From Burkholderiaceae bacterium (GTDB lineage: Bacteria > Pseudomonadota > Gammaproteobacteria > Burkholderiales > Burkholderiaceae_B): DNA of 64,000 bases. Below are positions 30,995 through 41,691 of the stretch, piece by piece. The DNA lies in contig JAJOJF010000047.1 in NCBI GenBank assembly GCA_021208885.1, forward strand, positions 1 to 64,000, written 5' to 3'. A program made the translations under genes and the position numbers. Under the pieces are notes generated by a model. The model did not search any database. It was not told where the DNA came from and saw only the letters and a list, made by a program, of their open reading frames with translations. How positions within the stretch are numbered: position 1 is the first letter of the stretch; each line of letters opens with the position of its first letter.

Positions 30995-31999
30995 ATGAAC
31001 TTTAAAACCACAATCAAGGTGGCACTGGCCACCGCTGCGATGGCAGTCGCCACGGGCGCTGCTGCACAAAACTACAAGCCCGAGTACCGCATGTCGCTAG
31101 TGGTGGGAACCGCTTTCCCGTGGGGTCAAGGCGGCCAAATTTGGGCTGACCTGGTGCGTGAGCGCACCGATGGCCGCATCAACATAAAACTCTATCCTGG
31201 TGTTTCTCTGGTCAATGGCGACCAAACCCGTGAATTCTCGGCATTGCGCCAGGGCGTGATCGACATGGCCATCGGCTCGACGATTAACTGGTCACCCCAG
31301 ATCAAGGAACTCAATGTTTTCTCGTTGCCATTCCTCGCAACAACCTGGGCACAAACCGATGCCCTGACCGGCGGCGAAGTTGGCAAAGAGATCTTTGAAA
31401 TTATCGACAAGCGCGGCGCTGTTCCGCTGGCCTGGGGTGAAAACGGCTTCCGTCAGCTCACCAACTCCAAACGCATCGTTTCTTCGCCAGCTGACATGAA
31501 AGGCATGAAAATCCGCGTCGTTGGCTCGCCGCTCTTTATCGATGCCTTCACAGCACTTGGTGCCAACCCCACGCAAATGAGCTGGGCAGATGCACAGCCT
31601 GCACTGGCAAGTGGCGCCGTTGACGGGCAGGAGAATCCACTGTCGATCTTTGTAGCGGCCAAGATGGACAAGCTTGGCCAGAAATACATCACCGAGTGGA
31701 ACTACATGAACGATCCGCTGGTGTTTGTGGTCAACAAAGACGTCTGGAACTCATGGACGCCAGCTGACCGCGACATCGTTCGCCAAGCTGCCCAAGACGC
31801 TGCCAAGCAGCAAATCGAACTGGCCCGCAAGCCTGTCGAAGAGACTATTTTGGCCATGGGTGTTGGCATCACCAAGCTGACCCCGGCCCAGCTTGATGAG
31901 TTCAAAAAAGTGACCAAGCCCGTATACGACAAGTGGGTAAAACAAATTGGTCCGAGCTTGGTCAAAAAAGCTGAGCAGGCAGTGGCTAGCGCGAAGTGA
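30995..31999 (+). CDS. TRAP transporter substrate-binding protein (DctP-like)
   Basis: Signal peptide ending AAAQ; RINIKLYPGVSLVNGDQTREFSALRQGVIDMAIGS; MKIRVVGSPLFIDAFTALGANPTQMSWADAQPALASGAVDGQENP. Confidence 0.93.
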   Translation: MNFKTTIKVALATAAMAVATGAAAQNYKPEYRMSLVVGTAFPWGQGGQIWADLVRERTDGRINIKLYPGVSLVNGDQTREFSALRQGVIDMAIGSTINWSPQIKELNVFSLPFLATTWAQTDALTGGEVGKEIFEIIDKRGAVPLAWGENGFRQLTNSKRIVSSPADMKGMKIRVVGSPLFIDAFTALGANPTQMSWADAQPALASGAVDGQENPLSIFVAAKMDKLGQKYITEWNYMNDPLVFVVNKDVWNSWTPADRDIVRQAAQDAAKQQIELARKPVEETILAMGVGITKLTPAQLDEFKKVTKPVYDKWVKQIGPSLVKKAEQAVASAK

Positions 32000-32052
32000 T
32001 CCTAACAAGCTGGACAGCCAGACCAGATACTTGACGGCTGATCATGCCAGTC

Positions 32053-32087
32053 AATGAGTAAGGGCGGCGTTGCCGCCCTTACTCATT
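32053..32087. terminator. Bidirectional terminator between convergent dctP and ectD
   Basis: AATGAGTAAGGGCGGC-GTT-GCCGCCCTTACTCATT, perfect 16-bp stem. Confidence 0.8.
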
Positions 32088-32141
32088 ATGACGTTGTGCT
32101 CTAGCGCTTGGTACGGTCTCAAAGTGGCTCAGCACAAACGT

Positions 32142-33062
32142 TTAGACCAACTTCGAGGCGGGCGTGAAATCCTCACGCTCGGCGATGAAATTAGGTCTTG
32201 GTGCAAGGCCACAAAACGGTGCCACTGGTTTGTTTTGTAGACTGTTGTAGACGATGAAAATGTTGCTGCGCGCCATAGGCGTGATGTTTGAGCTTGAGCC
32301 ATGCATGGTGTTGCAATCAAAAAACGTCACAGAGCCTGCTGGCCCAGTGGGCGCTACTATGCCGAAATCATGCACGAGCTTGGTCAAACTATCCTCGTCT
32401 GGCACACCGAGCTCCTGTCGACGCAATGATTCCTTGTAGTGATTCTCCGGAGTTTGGCCCACACAAGAGACAAAGCGGTGATGTGAGCCCGGGATCAGCA
32501 TCAGTGGTCCGTTATGCGGCGTGTTGGGTGTCAAACTGATAGAACAACTGACCGTTCGCATGGCGGGCAGGCCATCCTCGACGTGCCATGTTTCAAAATC
32601 CGAGTGCCAGTAAAACTCTTTGCCCCGAAATCCGCCTTTGTAGTTGATGCGTGACTGATGTACATACACCGGCCCACCTAGCAGTTGTTCCACAATATGG
32701 ACAATCTTAGGGTGAGCCGCCAAGCGTTGCATGATGCCACTGCTTTGATGAACCGCAAAAATCGAGCGCAATTCCTGGCTTTCAGGCTCAACAATTGCCT
32801 CGGGGCTTGCCTTGACCGTAGCGCTGCCCCTGAGTCGATTCAACTCATCGACCCAGTTCTGCAGATCGTCAGCATCAAAGAGCGACTCAAAATGTAGCAA
32901 GCCGTTTTCTTCGTAGTGGTCAAGTGTGGTCTGATCAAGCGGTCCATCCACAGCCTTGCCGTAAACCACTGGATCAATGCGCCTTGTAACAGCAGGTTTG
33001 TCAGCAACCCGAGAGGGATAGCGGTCTGGGATGACCGCCGGGTTTTCCAGGACTGAATCCAT
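32142..33062 (-). CDS. ectD: Ectoine hydroxylase
   Basis: Phytanoyl-CoA dioxygenase-like; FYWHSDFETWHVEDGLPAMRTVSCSISLTPNTPHNGPLMLIPGSH; located after ectABC. Confidence 0.95.
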   Translation of the reverse strand: MDSVLENPAVIPDRYPSRVADKPAVTRRIDPVVYGKAVDGPLDQTTLDHYEENGLLHFESLFDADDLQNWVDELNRLRGSATVKASPEAIVEPESQELRSIFAVHQSSGIMQRLAAHPKIVHIVEQLLGGPVYVHQSRINYKGGFRGKEFYWHSDFETWHVEDGLPAMRTVSCSISLTPNTPHNGPLMLIPGSHHRFVSCVGQTPENHYKESLRRQELGVPDEDSLTKLVHDFGIVAPTGPAGSVTFFDCNTMHGSSSNITPMARSNIFIVYNSLQNKPVAPFCGLAPRPNFIAEREDFTPASKLV

Positions 33063-33094
33063 CGTTTTCTCCTAATGCAGCCGTTTGGTTTGAA

Positions 33095-33484
33095 TCATTC
33101 GCTCAACACGTACGCACCGCTTTCATCGTGCACTTCTCTGCCAGTAAGTGGCGGATTGAAAACGCACACCATGCGCATATGTGTCCCTTTGTTGGCGCGC
33201 AGAACATGACGATCATGATTGTTTAACGCGTAGATCGTTCCGGGACGAATCGCATGAGTCTGCCCCGTAGCCAGATCCGTAATCTCGCCCTCACCTTCAA
33301 TGCAGTAAACCGTTTCAAAGTGATTTCGGTACTCCATTTCCAGTTCGGCGCCGGGCTTGATGATGGTGTCATTAACCGAATAGCCCATGCCGGCATCTTT
33401 GTAGATCAGCCGGCGACTGGTCCAGCCCTCGGTGTCGACATCTGCCTCGGTGCCCAGCACATCGTCAAGGTGCTTTACGATCAT
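33095..33484 (-). CDS. ectC: L-ectoine synthase
   Basis: [59 protein letters not shown]. Confidence 0.96.
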   Translation of the reverse strand: MIVKHLDDVLGTEADVDTEGWTSRRLIYKDAGMGYSVNDTIIKPGAELEMEYRNHFETVYCIEGEGEITDLATGQTHAIRPGTIYALNNHDRHVLRANKGTHMRMVCVFNPPLTGREVHDESGAYVLSE

Positions 33485-33505
33485 GTGTTGTTCTCCTTGC
33501 TACTC

Positions 33506-34771
33506 TTATTCGGCATTAACCGTCGTATTCTCAAGTACGGCTTGCAAACTTTGCTCAATAATGTCCAAGCCATGGTTCAGATCAGCCTCGTCGATGGTCA
33601 AGCTCGGCAAAAGCTTCAGAACCTGATCATCAATGCCAGCAGTCTCGATGATCAAGCCACGTTCAAAACAAGCCTGCGATACCTGCGCAGCAAGCTCCCG
33701 ATCTGAGAACTCAACGCCCCAGATCAGCCCACGGCCACGGATATCAGCTTCAATTTCTGGGTCTTGCACCATGGCATCAAGACGCCGTTGAACCAACTTG
33801 GACTTTTTTCGGACTGACATTTCCAAGTCGTTGTCTGCCCAGAAGTCTAGTGCCGCGGTTGCCGTCACGAATGCCGGACAGTGGCCCCGGAACGTGCCGT
33901 TATGCTCGCCAGGCGACCATACATCAAGCTCAGGCCTCATCAATACAAGCGCCAAAGGCAAGCCATAGCCAGACAAAGACTTGGACAATGTGATGATGTC
34001 AGGTTCAATGCCCGCATCCTCAAAACTGAAAAACGCCCCCGTTCTTCCACATCCGACCTGAATATCATCGACGATCAACAAAATATCGTGCTGCTTGGTA
34101 ATGGCACGCAAACGTGTGAGCCACTCGTTGCTCGCCACATTCACGCCACCCTCGGCTTGCACGGTCTCAACAATCACTGCCGCGGGTATTTCCATGCCAC
34201 TACCGTTGTCAATCAGCATGGCCTCAAGGTATTGAAGTGTGTCGATTTCTTGACCCAGATAACCCTCAAATGGCACAGCAGCCGTATGATGCAACGGTAC
34301 TCCAGCACCTGCGCGCTTAAAGCTGTTGCCAGTCACAGCCAACGACCCCAAGGTCATGCCATGAAATGCATTGGTGAAGTTCACCACTGTCTGGCGTCCA
34401 GTTACTTTGCGGGCGAGCTTGAGCGCTGCTTCAACCGCATTGGTTCCTGTAGGCCCGGGGAACTGAAACTTGTAGGAAAGACCACGCGGCTTTAACACTA
34501 CATCGTTAAAACGCTGAATAAACCGTTGCTTGGCTTCGCTGTACATATCGAGCGTGTGTGTAATGCCATCGCCAAGCAAATAGCGAATCAACGGCTGTTT
34601 GATGCGATCGTTGTTGTGACCATAGTTCAACACACCAGCACCGCTAAAAAAGTCCAGATAACGCTGCCCGCTCGTGTCAGTCATCCAGGCTCCCTTTGCC
34701 GACGAGAAAACCGCCGGAAAGTTGCGGCAATAACCACGCACCTCAGATTCGTACTGTTCAAATATATTCAT
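33506..34771 (-). CDS. ectB: Diaminobutyrate-2-oxoglutarate transaminase
   Basis: MNIFEQYESEVRGYCRNFPAVFSSAKGAWM; class-III aminotransferase DDIQVGCGRTGAFFSFE; start at 34771 preferred. Confidence 0.96.
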   Translation of the reverse strand: MNIFEQYESEVRGYCRNFPAVFSSAKGAWMTDTSGQRYLDFFSGAGVLNYGHNNDRIKQPLIRYLLGDGITHTLDMYSEAKQRFIQRFNDVVLKPRGLSYKFQFPGPTGTNAVEAALKLARKVTGRQTVVNFTNAFHGMTLGSLAVTGNSFKRAGAGVPLHHTAAVPFEGYLGQEIDTLQYLEAMLIDNGSGMEIPAAVIVETVQAEGGVNVASNEWLTRLRAITKQHDILLIVDDIQVGCGRTGAFFSFEDAGIEPDIITLSKSLSGYGLPLALVLMRPELDVWSPGEHNGTFRGHCPAFVTATAALDFWADNDLEMSVRKKSKLVQRRLDAMVQDPEIEADIRGRGLIWGVEFSDRELAAQVSQACFERGLIIETAGIDDQVLKLLPSLTIDEADLNHGLDIIEQSLQAVLENTTVNAE

Positions 34772-34846
34772 GCTGCTTTCCTCCTGGTTTGGCCTATTTG
34801 CTATCTGTGCATTCGAATAAGGCTCGGGCACGGACAACTGGCCGAT

Positions 34847-35398
34847 TCAGGCACGCGTGCGCGCACCACTGCGAATGGGACCAATGCGATAAATCGGCTC
34901 AGGCCTATGCCCGGCCGGGAAGTGGTCCGAGATAAATCGGGGCGACACAGTGCATGACATCCCCATAGACTCTGCAAAACCTCTAAACAATTTGTCAGAG
35001 GCCTGGTTGTCGTCAGCCACAGTCGCTGTGAGCCATCGAACATGTCGATTGGCCGGTAAATCAAGCCAAGCTGACAACAGACGCTTACCCAAGCCTTGAC
35101 CACGCCACTGCGCCAAGACGCCGATTTGCCAACAAAAGGCTGTGTCAGGCTGGCTTGGCGGGTGGTAACCGATCAACACACCAGCGATTTCATTGCCGTC
35201 TTCGGCAATCAGGCAAGTATGGCGAAAGTCACTACAAAAAATCAGATAGAAATACGCGGTATTGGGCTCTAACGTGCCGGTGTTCTGAACCGCTCGCCAA
35301 ACAGCAACACCGTCAGCCGTATTGGGTGTTCGAAGCGTAATCGATGAAGTAGCTGCCAACGGGCGTGCGTAATGATGTGCGTAGTCAGTCTCACTCAT
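34847..35398 (-). CDS. ectA: L-2,4-diaminobutyrate N-acetyltransferase
   Basis: GNAT fold; CLIAEDGNEIAGVLIGYHPPSQPDTAFCWQIGVLAQWRGQGLGKRLL; adjacent to ectB. Confidence 0.94.
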   Translation of the reverse strand: MSETDYAHHYARPLAATSSITLRTPNTADGVAVWRAVQNTGTLEPNTAYFYLIFCSDFRHTCLIAEDGNEIAGVLIGYHPPSQPDTAFCWQIGVLAQWRGQGLGKRLLSAWLDLPANRHVRWLTATVADDNQASDKLFRGFAESMGMSCTVSPRFISDHFPAGHRPEPIYRIGPIRSGARTRA

Positions 35399-35686
35399 GC
35401 GTTGTGTTTATCTTGTCTGACGCCATCAAAGACCGAACCGTATCGGCCTAGGCGCTTGGCTGTTGCGATGCTTTGCTCATCGACTGCAACGGCCGCTCGT
35501 CCTGTTAAAGGACTCGAAAAACATGGTTGCATCAAAACTTCAACGGCTAACCACAACCAGGTCCGAATCAACTCTTTCGCAGCAAAGACTATTGAAAGAA
35601 CTGAAAGTCAGGCAAGCGTTCATGCTCACCCGCGACGTTTTGAAGGTTAGTCACAAAATTGGTTCAGTACAAATCACTGGCGAATT

Positions 35687-35698
35687 TTGTGATCACAA
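35687..35698. promoter_or_regulatory. Candidate operator palindrome 1
   Basis: Perfect palindrome TTGTGATCACAA in the ectA/gntR divergent intergenic region. Confidence 0.5.
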
Positions 35699-35758
35699 TT
35701 AATCCAATTTGTAACATTTGGTATAAAAATTATGAATCCATCGATATTCTTGCCAGTG

Positions 35759-35770
35759 TTGTGATCACAA
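35759..35770. promoter_or_regulatory. Candidate operator palindrome 2
   Basis: Second identical TTGTGATCACAA, 72 bp from the first. Confidence 0.5.
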
Positions 35771-35860
35771 GATGACTGACAAACTTGCAATTCAGGATAA
35801 GCTTGGCTTCACAAAGAATATTTGTACCCATCCATTTCACACTCATCAATATCAAGGTCA

Positions 35861-36616
35861 ATGACAACATCTAGCCGAACCGACTCAGCTGCCAACCCTG
35901 CACGACAAACAGCCGCAGACAATGTTTACAACAAGCTCAGAATGCTGTTGATGACCGGTGCGCTGCAGCCTGGCCAAAAACTCACCCTGCGTGCATTGGC
36001 CGAACAGTTTGGCACGAGCATGATGCCAATTCGCCAGGCCATCAGCCGATTGACAGCCGAGGGTGGATTGCAGATGCACGCCAATCGAACCATCTGGGTC
36101 AACTCACCTACACCAACCAAATTTGCCGAGCTCATCAAAATCCGCTGCGCACTCGAAGGGCTTGCAGCCGAAGTGGCGTCTCGCCAAATAACACCCGCTG
36201 AGCTCATGAAACTCAGACATCATGCACAGCGTTTCGAGAAGGAAGGACATAAACCGCGGCCAAACCCAACATTACTGGCAAGGGTCAATCGGGACCTGCA
36301 TTTTGGGGTCTATCGGGCCGCTAGGATGCCTCAACTGCTCGACATGATCGAAGGCGTATGGATTCAGGTGACACCTTCGATTTCATCGACACTACGACAT
36401 GCCACGCGCGGCATCACTCAATGGGAATCGTTCGCACATCACGCCAAACTGATTGATAGTTTGGCTCGGCGAGATCCGGCTCGCGCCCGGCAAGCGATTG
36501 TGGCTGACATTCGAGACACCGGCAGTTTTATTTTACGATCCGGAGCGCTTGAGTTTTTAGGCGACGTCTCGCCGGCTCAACTCAGACACCCAAGCCGACG
36601 GCAACATCGGCTCTAG
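35861..36616 (+). CDS. GntR-family (FCD-type) transcriptional regulator, divergent from ectABCD
   Basis: VYNKLRMLLMTGALQPGQKLTLRALAEQFGTSMMPIRQAISRLTAEGGLQMH; C-terminal all-helical effector domain. Confidence 0.88.
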   Translation: MTTSSRTDSAANPARQTAADNVYNKLRMLLMTGALQPGQKLTLRALAEQFGTSMMPIRQAISRLTAEGGLQMHANRTIWVNSPTPTKFAELIKIRCALEGLAAEVASRQITPAELMKLRHHAQRFEKEGHKPRPNPTLLARVNRDLHFGVYRAARMPQLLDMIEGVWIQVTPSISSTLRHATRGITQWESFAHHAKLIDSLARRDPARARQAIVADIRDTGSFILRSGALEFLGDVSPAQLRHPSRRQHRL

Positions 36617-36760
36617 CCCAGACGGCTTACCATCATCAGCATCACGTGAGGCATGCTTGAGCTCGCTCAATGTCAGCGACAATCGCACAAACTACAATGT
36701 TGGTGTTAGTTTGAGTCTTGGGTATGTTGCCTTGGGTGCCTAGGTAATGCGCCGCCCGTA

Positions 36761-36802
36761 AAAAAACCCGCTAACCTAGGTTAAGGCTAACGGGCTTTTT
36801 TG
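36761..36802 (-). terminator. Intrinsic terminator of the tRNA-Met gene (minus strand)
   Basis: On minus strand: CCCGTTAGCC..GGTTAGCGGG followed by TTTTTT; the G.T wobbles pair only in this orientation. Confidence 0.7.
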
Positions 36803-36807
36803 ATATC

Positions 36808-36884
<77 letters not shown>

Positions 36885-36960
36885 GATGTCGCTGATTGCG
36901 CGAGGCAGTCAGGAACGAGAATATAGCACTTTTTTGGACCGATTTCAGGATTAAAAACGC

Positions 36961-37662
36961 ATGAAGCACAACCCGAGCAAAGCCGACGTCCGTATCTGGG
37001 ATCTACCAACTCGCTTGTTTCATTGGCTGTTTGCCGCGAGTGTCATCGGCGCCGTGGTCACTGTCAAAGTCGGCGGTAGTTGGATGGACTGGCATTTGCC
37101 GCTTGGCATCGCAGCACTGGTGTTGCTGACATTTCGCTTGATTTGGGGGTTCACAGGGTCACGCTACGCCCGATTTGCAAACTTTGTTCGCTCCCCACGC
37201 CAAACCCTCGCATACCTGCGGCAAGCACACCAAACCGACACCCCGGGACACAACCCCTTGGGCGCTTGGTCAGTGCTGGCATTGCTGCTTGTGGTTGGCA
37301 TACAGGCATTTACCGGGCTTTTTACAACCGATGAGATCCTCACGCAGGGACCCCTGAATCAGTTTGTCAGCGGTGATGTGTCAAGTGTGATGAGTTCGAT
37401 TCACAAATTCAATGAAAAGCCCCTGTTCATTCTGGTCGGGTTGCACCTGGTGGCAATCATCGTTTACGCAATCAAGGGCAAGCGCCTGGTGCCGCCTATG
37501 ATCACAGGCAACAAGCCAACTGACAGCTTGCCAGTCAACACGCCCGATGCTCGCGATGATGTCGGCTTAAGAGCCTGGGCTTTGGTGCTGATCGTGATTC
37601 TGGGTAGCATTGGCTGGTGGCTAGTTGAATTGGGCAACTCCGCTGGCATGAGTTTTAACTAA
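36961..37662 (+). CDS. Cytochrome b561-type diheme membrane protein
   Basis: VRIWDLPTRLFHWLFAASVIGA; GLHLVAIIVYAIKG; conserved His and TM pattern. Confidence 0.88.
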   Translation: MKHNPSKADVRIWDLPTRLFHWLFAASVIGAVVTVKVGGSWMDWHLPLGIAALVLLTFRLIWGFTGSRYARFANFVRSPRQTLAYLRQAHQTDTPGHNPLGAWSVLALLLVVGIQAFTGLFTTDEILTQGPLNQFVSGDVSSVMSSIHKFNEKPLFILVGLHLVAIIVYAIKGKRLVPPMITGNKPTDSLPVNTPDARDDVGLRAWALVLIVILGSIGWWLVELGNSAGMSFN

Positions 37663-37674
37663 ACCACGTTAAGC

Positions 37675-37707
37675 AAGAATAAGGGCGCCGTTGGCGCCCT
37701 TATTCTT
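37675..37707. terminator. Bidirectional terminator between convergent cytochrome b561 and cytochrome c' genes
   Basis: AAGAATAAGGGCGCC-GTT-GGCGCCCTTATTCTT perfect 15-bp stem. Confidence 0.82.
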
Positions 37708-37781
37708 GGACTTGCTTTCTAGTCTGTCAATAACTGGCACAATCGCCGATCATCGCCATGCTCATTCTGTTGACACATCAA

Positions 37782-38234
37782 TTAATCACGGAAACTATCG
37801 TGACAGGCCTTGCAGGATGCGCCCGTATCGGCAAAAGCCTTTTTTAACTGATCCAGATTGCCAGCTTTGGCTGCTGCGGTCAGTGGACCCAGTGAGTCAA
37901 GGTATTTCTTCTGAGCAGCCTTAAAGCCCTCTTCGTCCAACCAGATGTCATCACGTGCTTTGCCGCCTTCAGTGCCAGGGCCAAACGCCTTCCAGGGCAA
38001 GTTGGAAACCTGGTCCAGGATTTCAACGTCGGCCAGAACGGCTGCCTGATCATAGGCGACCTGGCCTTTCACCACAGGCTGCAACGCGCCAAAGTGTGCC
38101 TTGATGATCTGGAAAGCGCCTTGGCGATACTGGACTGCGTCATCAGCCTTGCCAAAGGCTTGTGCATGCACGTTGGCAGCCAGCAGGGGAGCAGCCAATG
38201 CCAAAGTAATGGATGCGAATGCGGATTTCTTCAT
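37782..38234 (-). CDS. Cytochrome c'
   Basis: Signal peptide MKKSAFASITLALAAPLLAANVHAQ; C-terminal CKACHDSFRD heme motif; start at 38234. Confidence 0.9.
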   Translation of the reverse strand: MKKSAFASITLALAAPLLAANVHAQAFGKADDAVQYRQGAFQIIKAHFGALQPVVKGQVAYDQAAVLADVEILDQVSNLPWKAFGPGTEGGKARDDIWLDEEGFKAAQKKYLDSLGPLTAAAKAGNLDQLKKAFADTGASCKACHDSFRD

Positions 38235-38278
38235 AACGGTACCTCCTAAAAAAGACATTGCTTCTTGACTATACCCGC

Positions 38279-39715
<1,437 letters not shown>

Positions 39716-39851
39716 TCAGCCACGCTTGCCTCATGACGATAAACTCAGTCAATCGAATTATCGAACGAAACCCCATCAAAGATATCGTCTGACTGTGTGG
39801 GATTAGCCCTCGATGTTCGTCTCTACCTTACTTGTATAGAAGTGCTGGATT

Positions 39852-40463
39852 ATGAAACTGATTGGCTCGCTCACAAGTCCCTACGTCCGCAAAGTGCGGG
39901 TTGTCATGGCAGAAAAAAAACTGGAATGTGAGTTCGAACTCGAGGACGTCTGGAGTCCAAACACCGAAATCCAGACCTATAACCCGCTTGGCAAAGTGCC
40001 TTGCCTGGTTATGGAAGACGGTGGCGCGCTGTTTGATTCACGCGTTATTGTGGAATACCTTGATACCCTATCACCCTACAACCGCTTGATTCCGCAAGCT
40101 GGTCGCGAGCGAGCAGCCGTGCGTTGCTGGGAAGCATTGGCTGATGGCGTACTTGATGCCGCGGTGACCATTTTCAAAGAACGTCAGCGCCCCGCTGAGC
40201 AAATCAGTCAACCCTGGATCGATCGACAACTCGGCAAAATCAACGCTTCGCTCAAAGCCATGAGCCAAGCGCTGGGCGATCAGCCTTTCTGTCGAGGCAA
40301 TTCAGTGACGCTGGCCGATATCGCCGCCGGTTGTGCTTTGGCTTACCTGAATTTTCGTTTCGCTGAAATCGAGTGGCGCTCAAGCTACCCTAACCTGGCT
40401 GCCCTTCACGACAAAATGGCGGCAAAGCCGTCATTTGTTGAAACCGCGCCACCTCAGCCATGA
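39852..40463 (+). CDS. Glutathione S-transferase family protein
   Basis: MKLIGSLTSPYVRKVRVVMAEKKLECEFE; NPLGKVPCLVMEDGGALFDSRVIVEYL. Confidence 0.9.
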   Translation: MKLIGSLTSPYVRKVRVVMAEKKLECEFELEDVWSPNTEIQTYNPLGKVPCLVMEDGGALFDSRVIVEYLDTLSPYNRLIPQAGRERAAVRCWEALADGVLDAAVTIFKERQRPAEQISQPWIDRQLGKINASLKAMSQALGDQPFCRGNSVTLADIAAGCALAYLNFRFAEIEWRSSYPNLAALHDKMAAKPSFVETAPPQP

Positions 40464-40489
40464 CATCTGGCAGGGCTTTGGATAAATCA

Positions 40490-41620
40490 TCACGGTTGTC
40501 GCGCAGTGATGATGCCTCCGCCCAAGCAAACATCGCCATCGTAGAGCACAGCTGACTGCCCTGGCGTGACTGCCCATTGCGCTTGTTCGAAGTGCAACCC
40601 AAAGCCATCAGCAGCGGCTTGCGTGAGTGTGGCTCGCGCATCGGCCTGCCGATAACGCGTCTTGACACCGTACGAGCGGTCAGCATCCGGCGTGCGCCCT
40701 GCAACCCAGCTGGCTTGATCAGCAATCAATGCCGTTGACAATAGCCAAGGATGATCGTGCTCAGGCACCACATAAAGGGTGTTGTTAGCCATGTCTTTCT
40801 TTGCGACGTACCAAGTAGGGCCGCTGCCATCGGCATGCTGATACTGCTTGACTCCGCCGATGCCCAGTCCCTTGCGTTGCCCCAAGGTGTAGAAGGCCAA
40901 GCCATGGTGCTCACCGACTTTGACGCCATCAGTGCTTAGGATTGGCCCAGGGTCGGTCGGCAAATACTGGTTTAAAAACTCACGAAATGGCCGCTCACCA
41001 ATAAAACAAATGCCCGTAGAGTCTTTCTTGGCGGCATTAGGCAAACCCAGATCATGGGCGATTTCACGCACACGGGTCTTAGGCAAATCGCCTAGCGGGA
41101 AACACGCCTTGGAAAGTTGTTCTTGCGTTAATCGATGCAAAAAGTAGCTCTGATCCTTGCTCGAGTCCAAACCTTTGAGCAACTCAAACTCACCCTGCAC
41201 GGTGGGTGAAGGCCGCACCCTCGCATAGTGGCCTGTGGCGATCAAGTCAGCGCCTAGTGTCATGGCATGGTCCAAAAACGCCCGAAACTTGATCTCAGCG
41301 TTGCACAACACATCCGGATTGGGGGTTCGACCGGCCTGATACTCCCGCAAAAACTCTGCAAACACCCGATCCTTGTACTCAGCCGAGAAGTTCACAGCCT
41401 CAATATCAACACCAATCAGGTCGGCCACGCTAGCGGCGTCTAACCAATCTTGGCGCGCCGAACAGTACTCATCGTCATCATCGCCTTCCCAGTTTTTCAT
41501 GAACAGGCCAACGACCTCATGACCCTGCTGCTTGAGCAGCCAAGCCGTGACGGACGAATCCACCCCACCGGACATGCCGACGACGATACGTTTTGATTGC
41601 GCTTTATTTGATCTATCCAT
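40490..41620 (-). CDS. mnmA: tRNA-specific 2-thiouridylase
   Basis: [57 protein letters not shown]. Confidence 0.96.
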   Translation of the reverse strand: MDRSNKAQSKRIVVGMSGGVDSSVTAWLLKQQGHEVVGLFMKNWEGDDDDEYCSARQDWLDAASVADLIGVDIEAVNFSAEYKDRVFAEFLREYQAGRTPNPDVLCNAEIKFRAFLDHAMTLGADLIATGHYARVRPSPTVQGEFELLKGLDSSKDQSYFLHRLTQEQLSKACFPLGDLPKTRVREIAHDLGLPNAAKKDSTGICFIGERPFREFLNQYLPTDPGPILSTDGVKVGEHHGLAFYTLGQRKGLGIGGVKQYQHADGSGPTWYVAKKDMANNTLYVVPEHDHPWLLSTALIADQASWVAGRTPDADRSYGVKTRYRQADARATLTQAAADGFGLHFEQAQWAVTPGQSAVLYDGDVCLGGGIITARQP

Positions 41621-41691
41621 AGCTTAATTGTACGGTGCTGTTGTATAACGGTTGTTTTAGCAAAACAACGAATAACAACAGGAGAAACTCG

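Noticed and set aside
33881-34495. 204-aa plus-strand ORF antisense to ectB
   Set aside because: Shadow ORF; the ectB frame is fully explained on the minus strand.
35372-35702. Small plus-strand ORFs (92 and 79 aa) in the ectA/gntR intergenic region
   Set aside because: No domain or convincing ribosome-binding site; the region is better explained as regulatory DNA.
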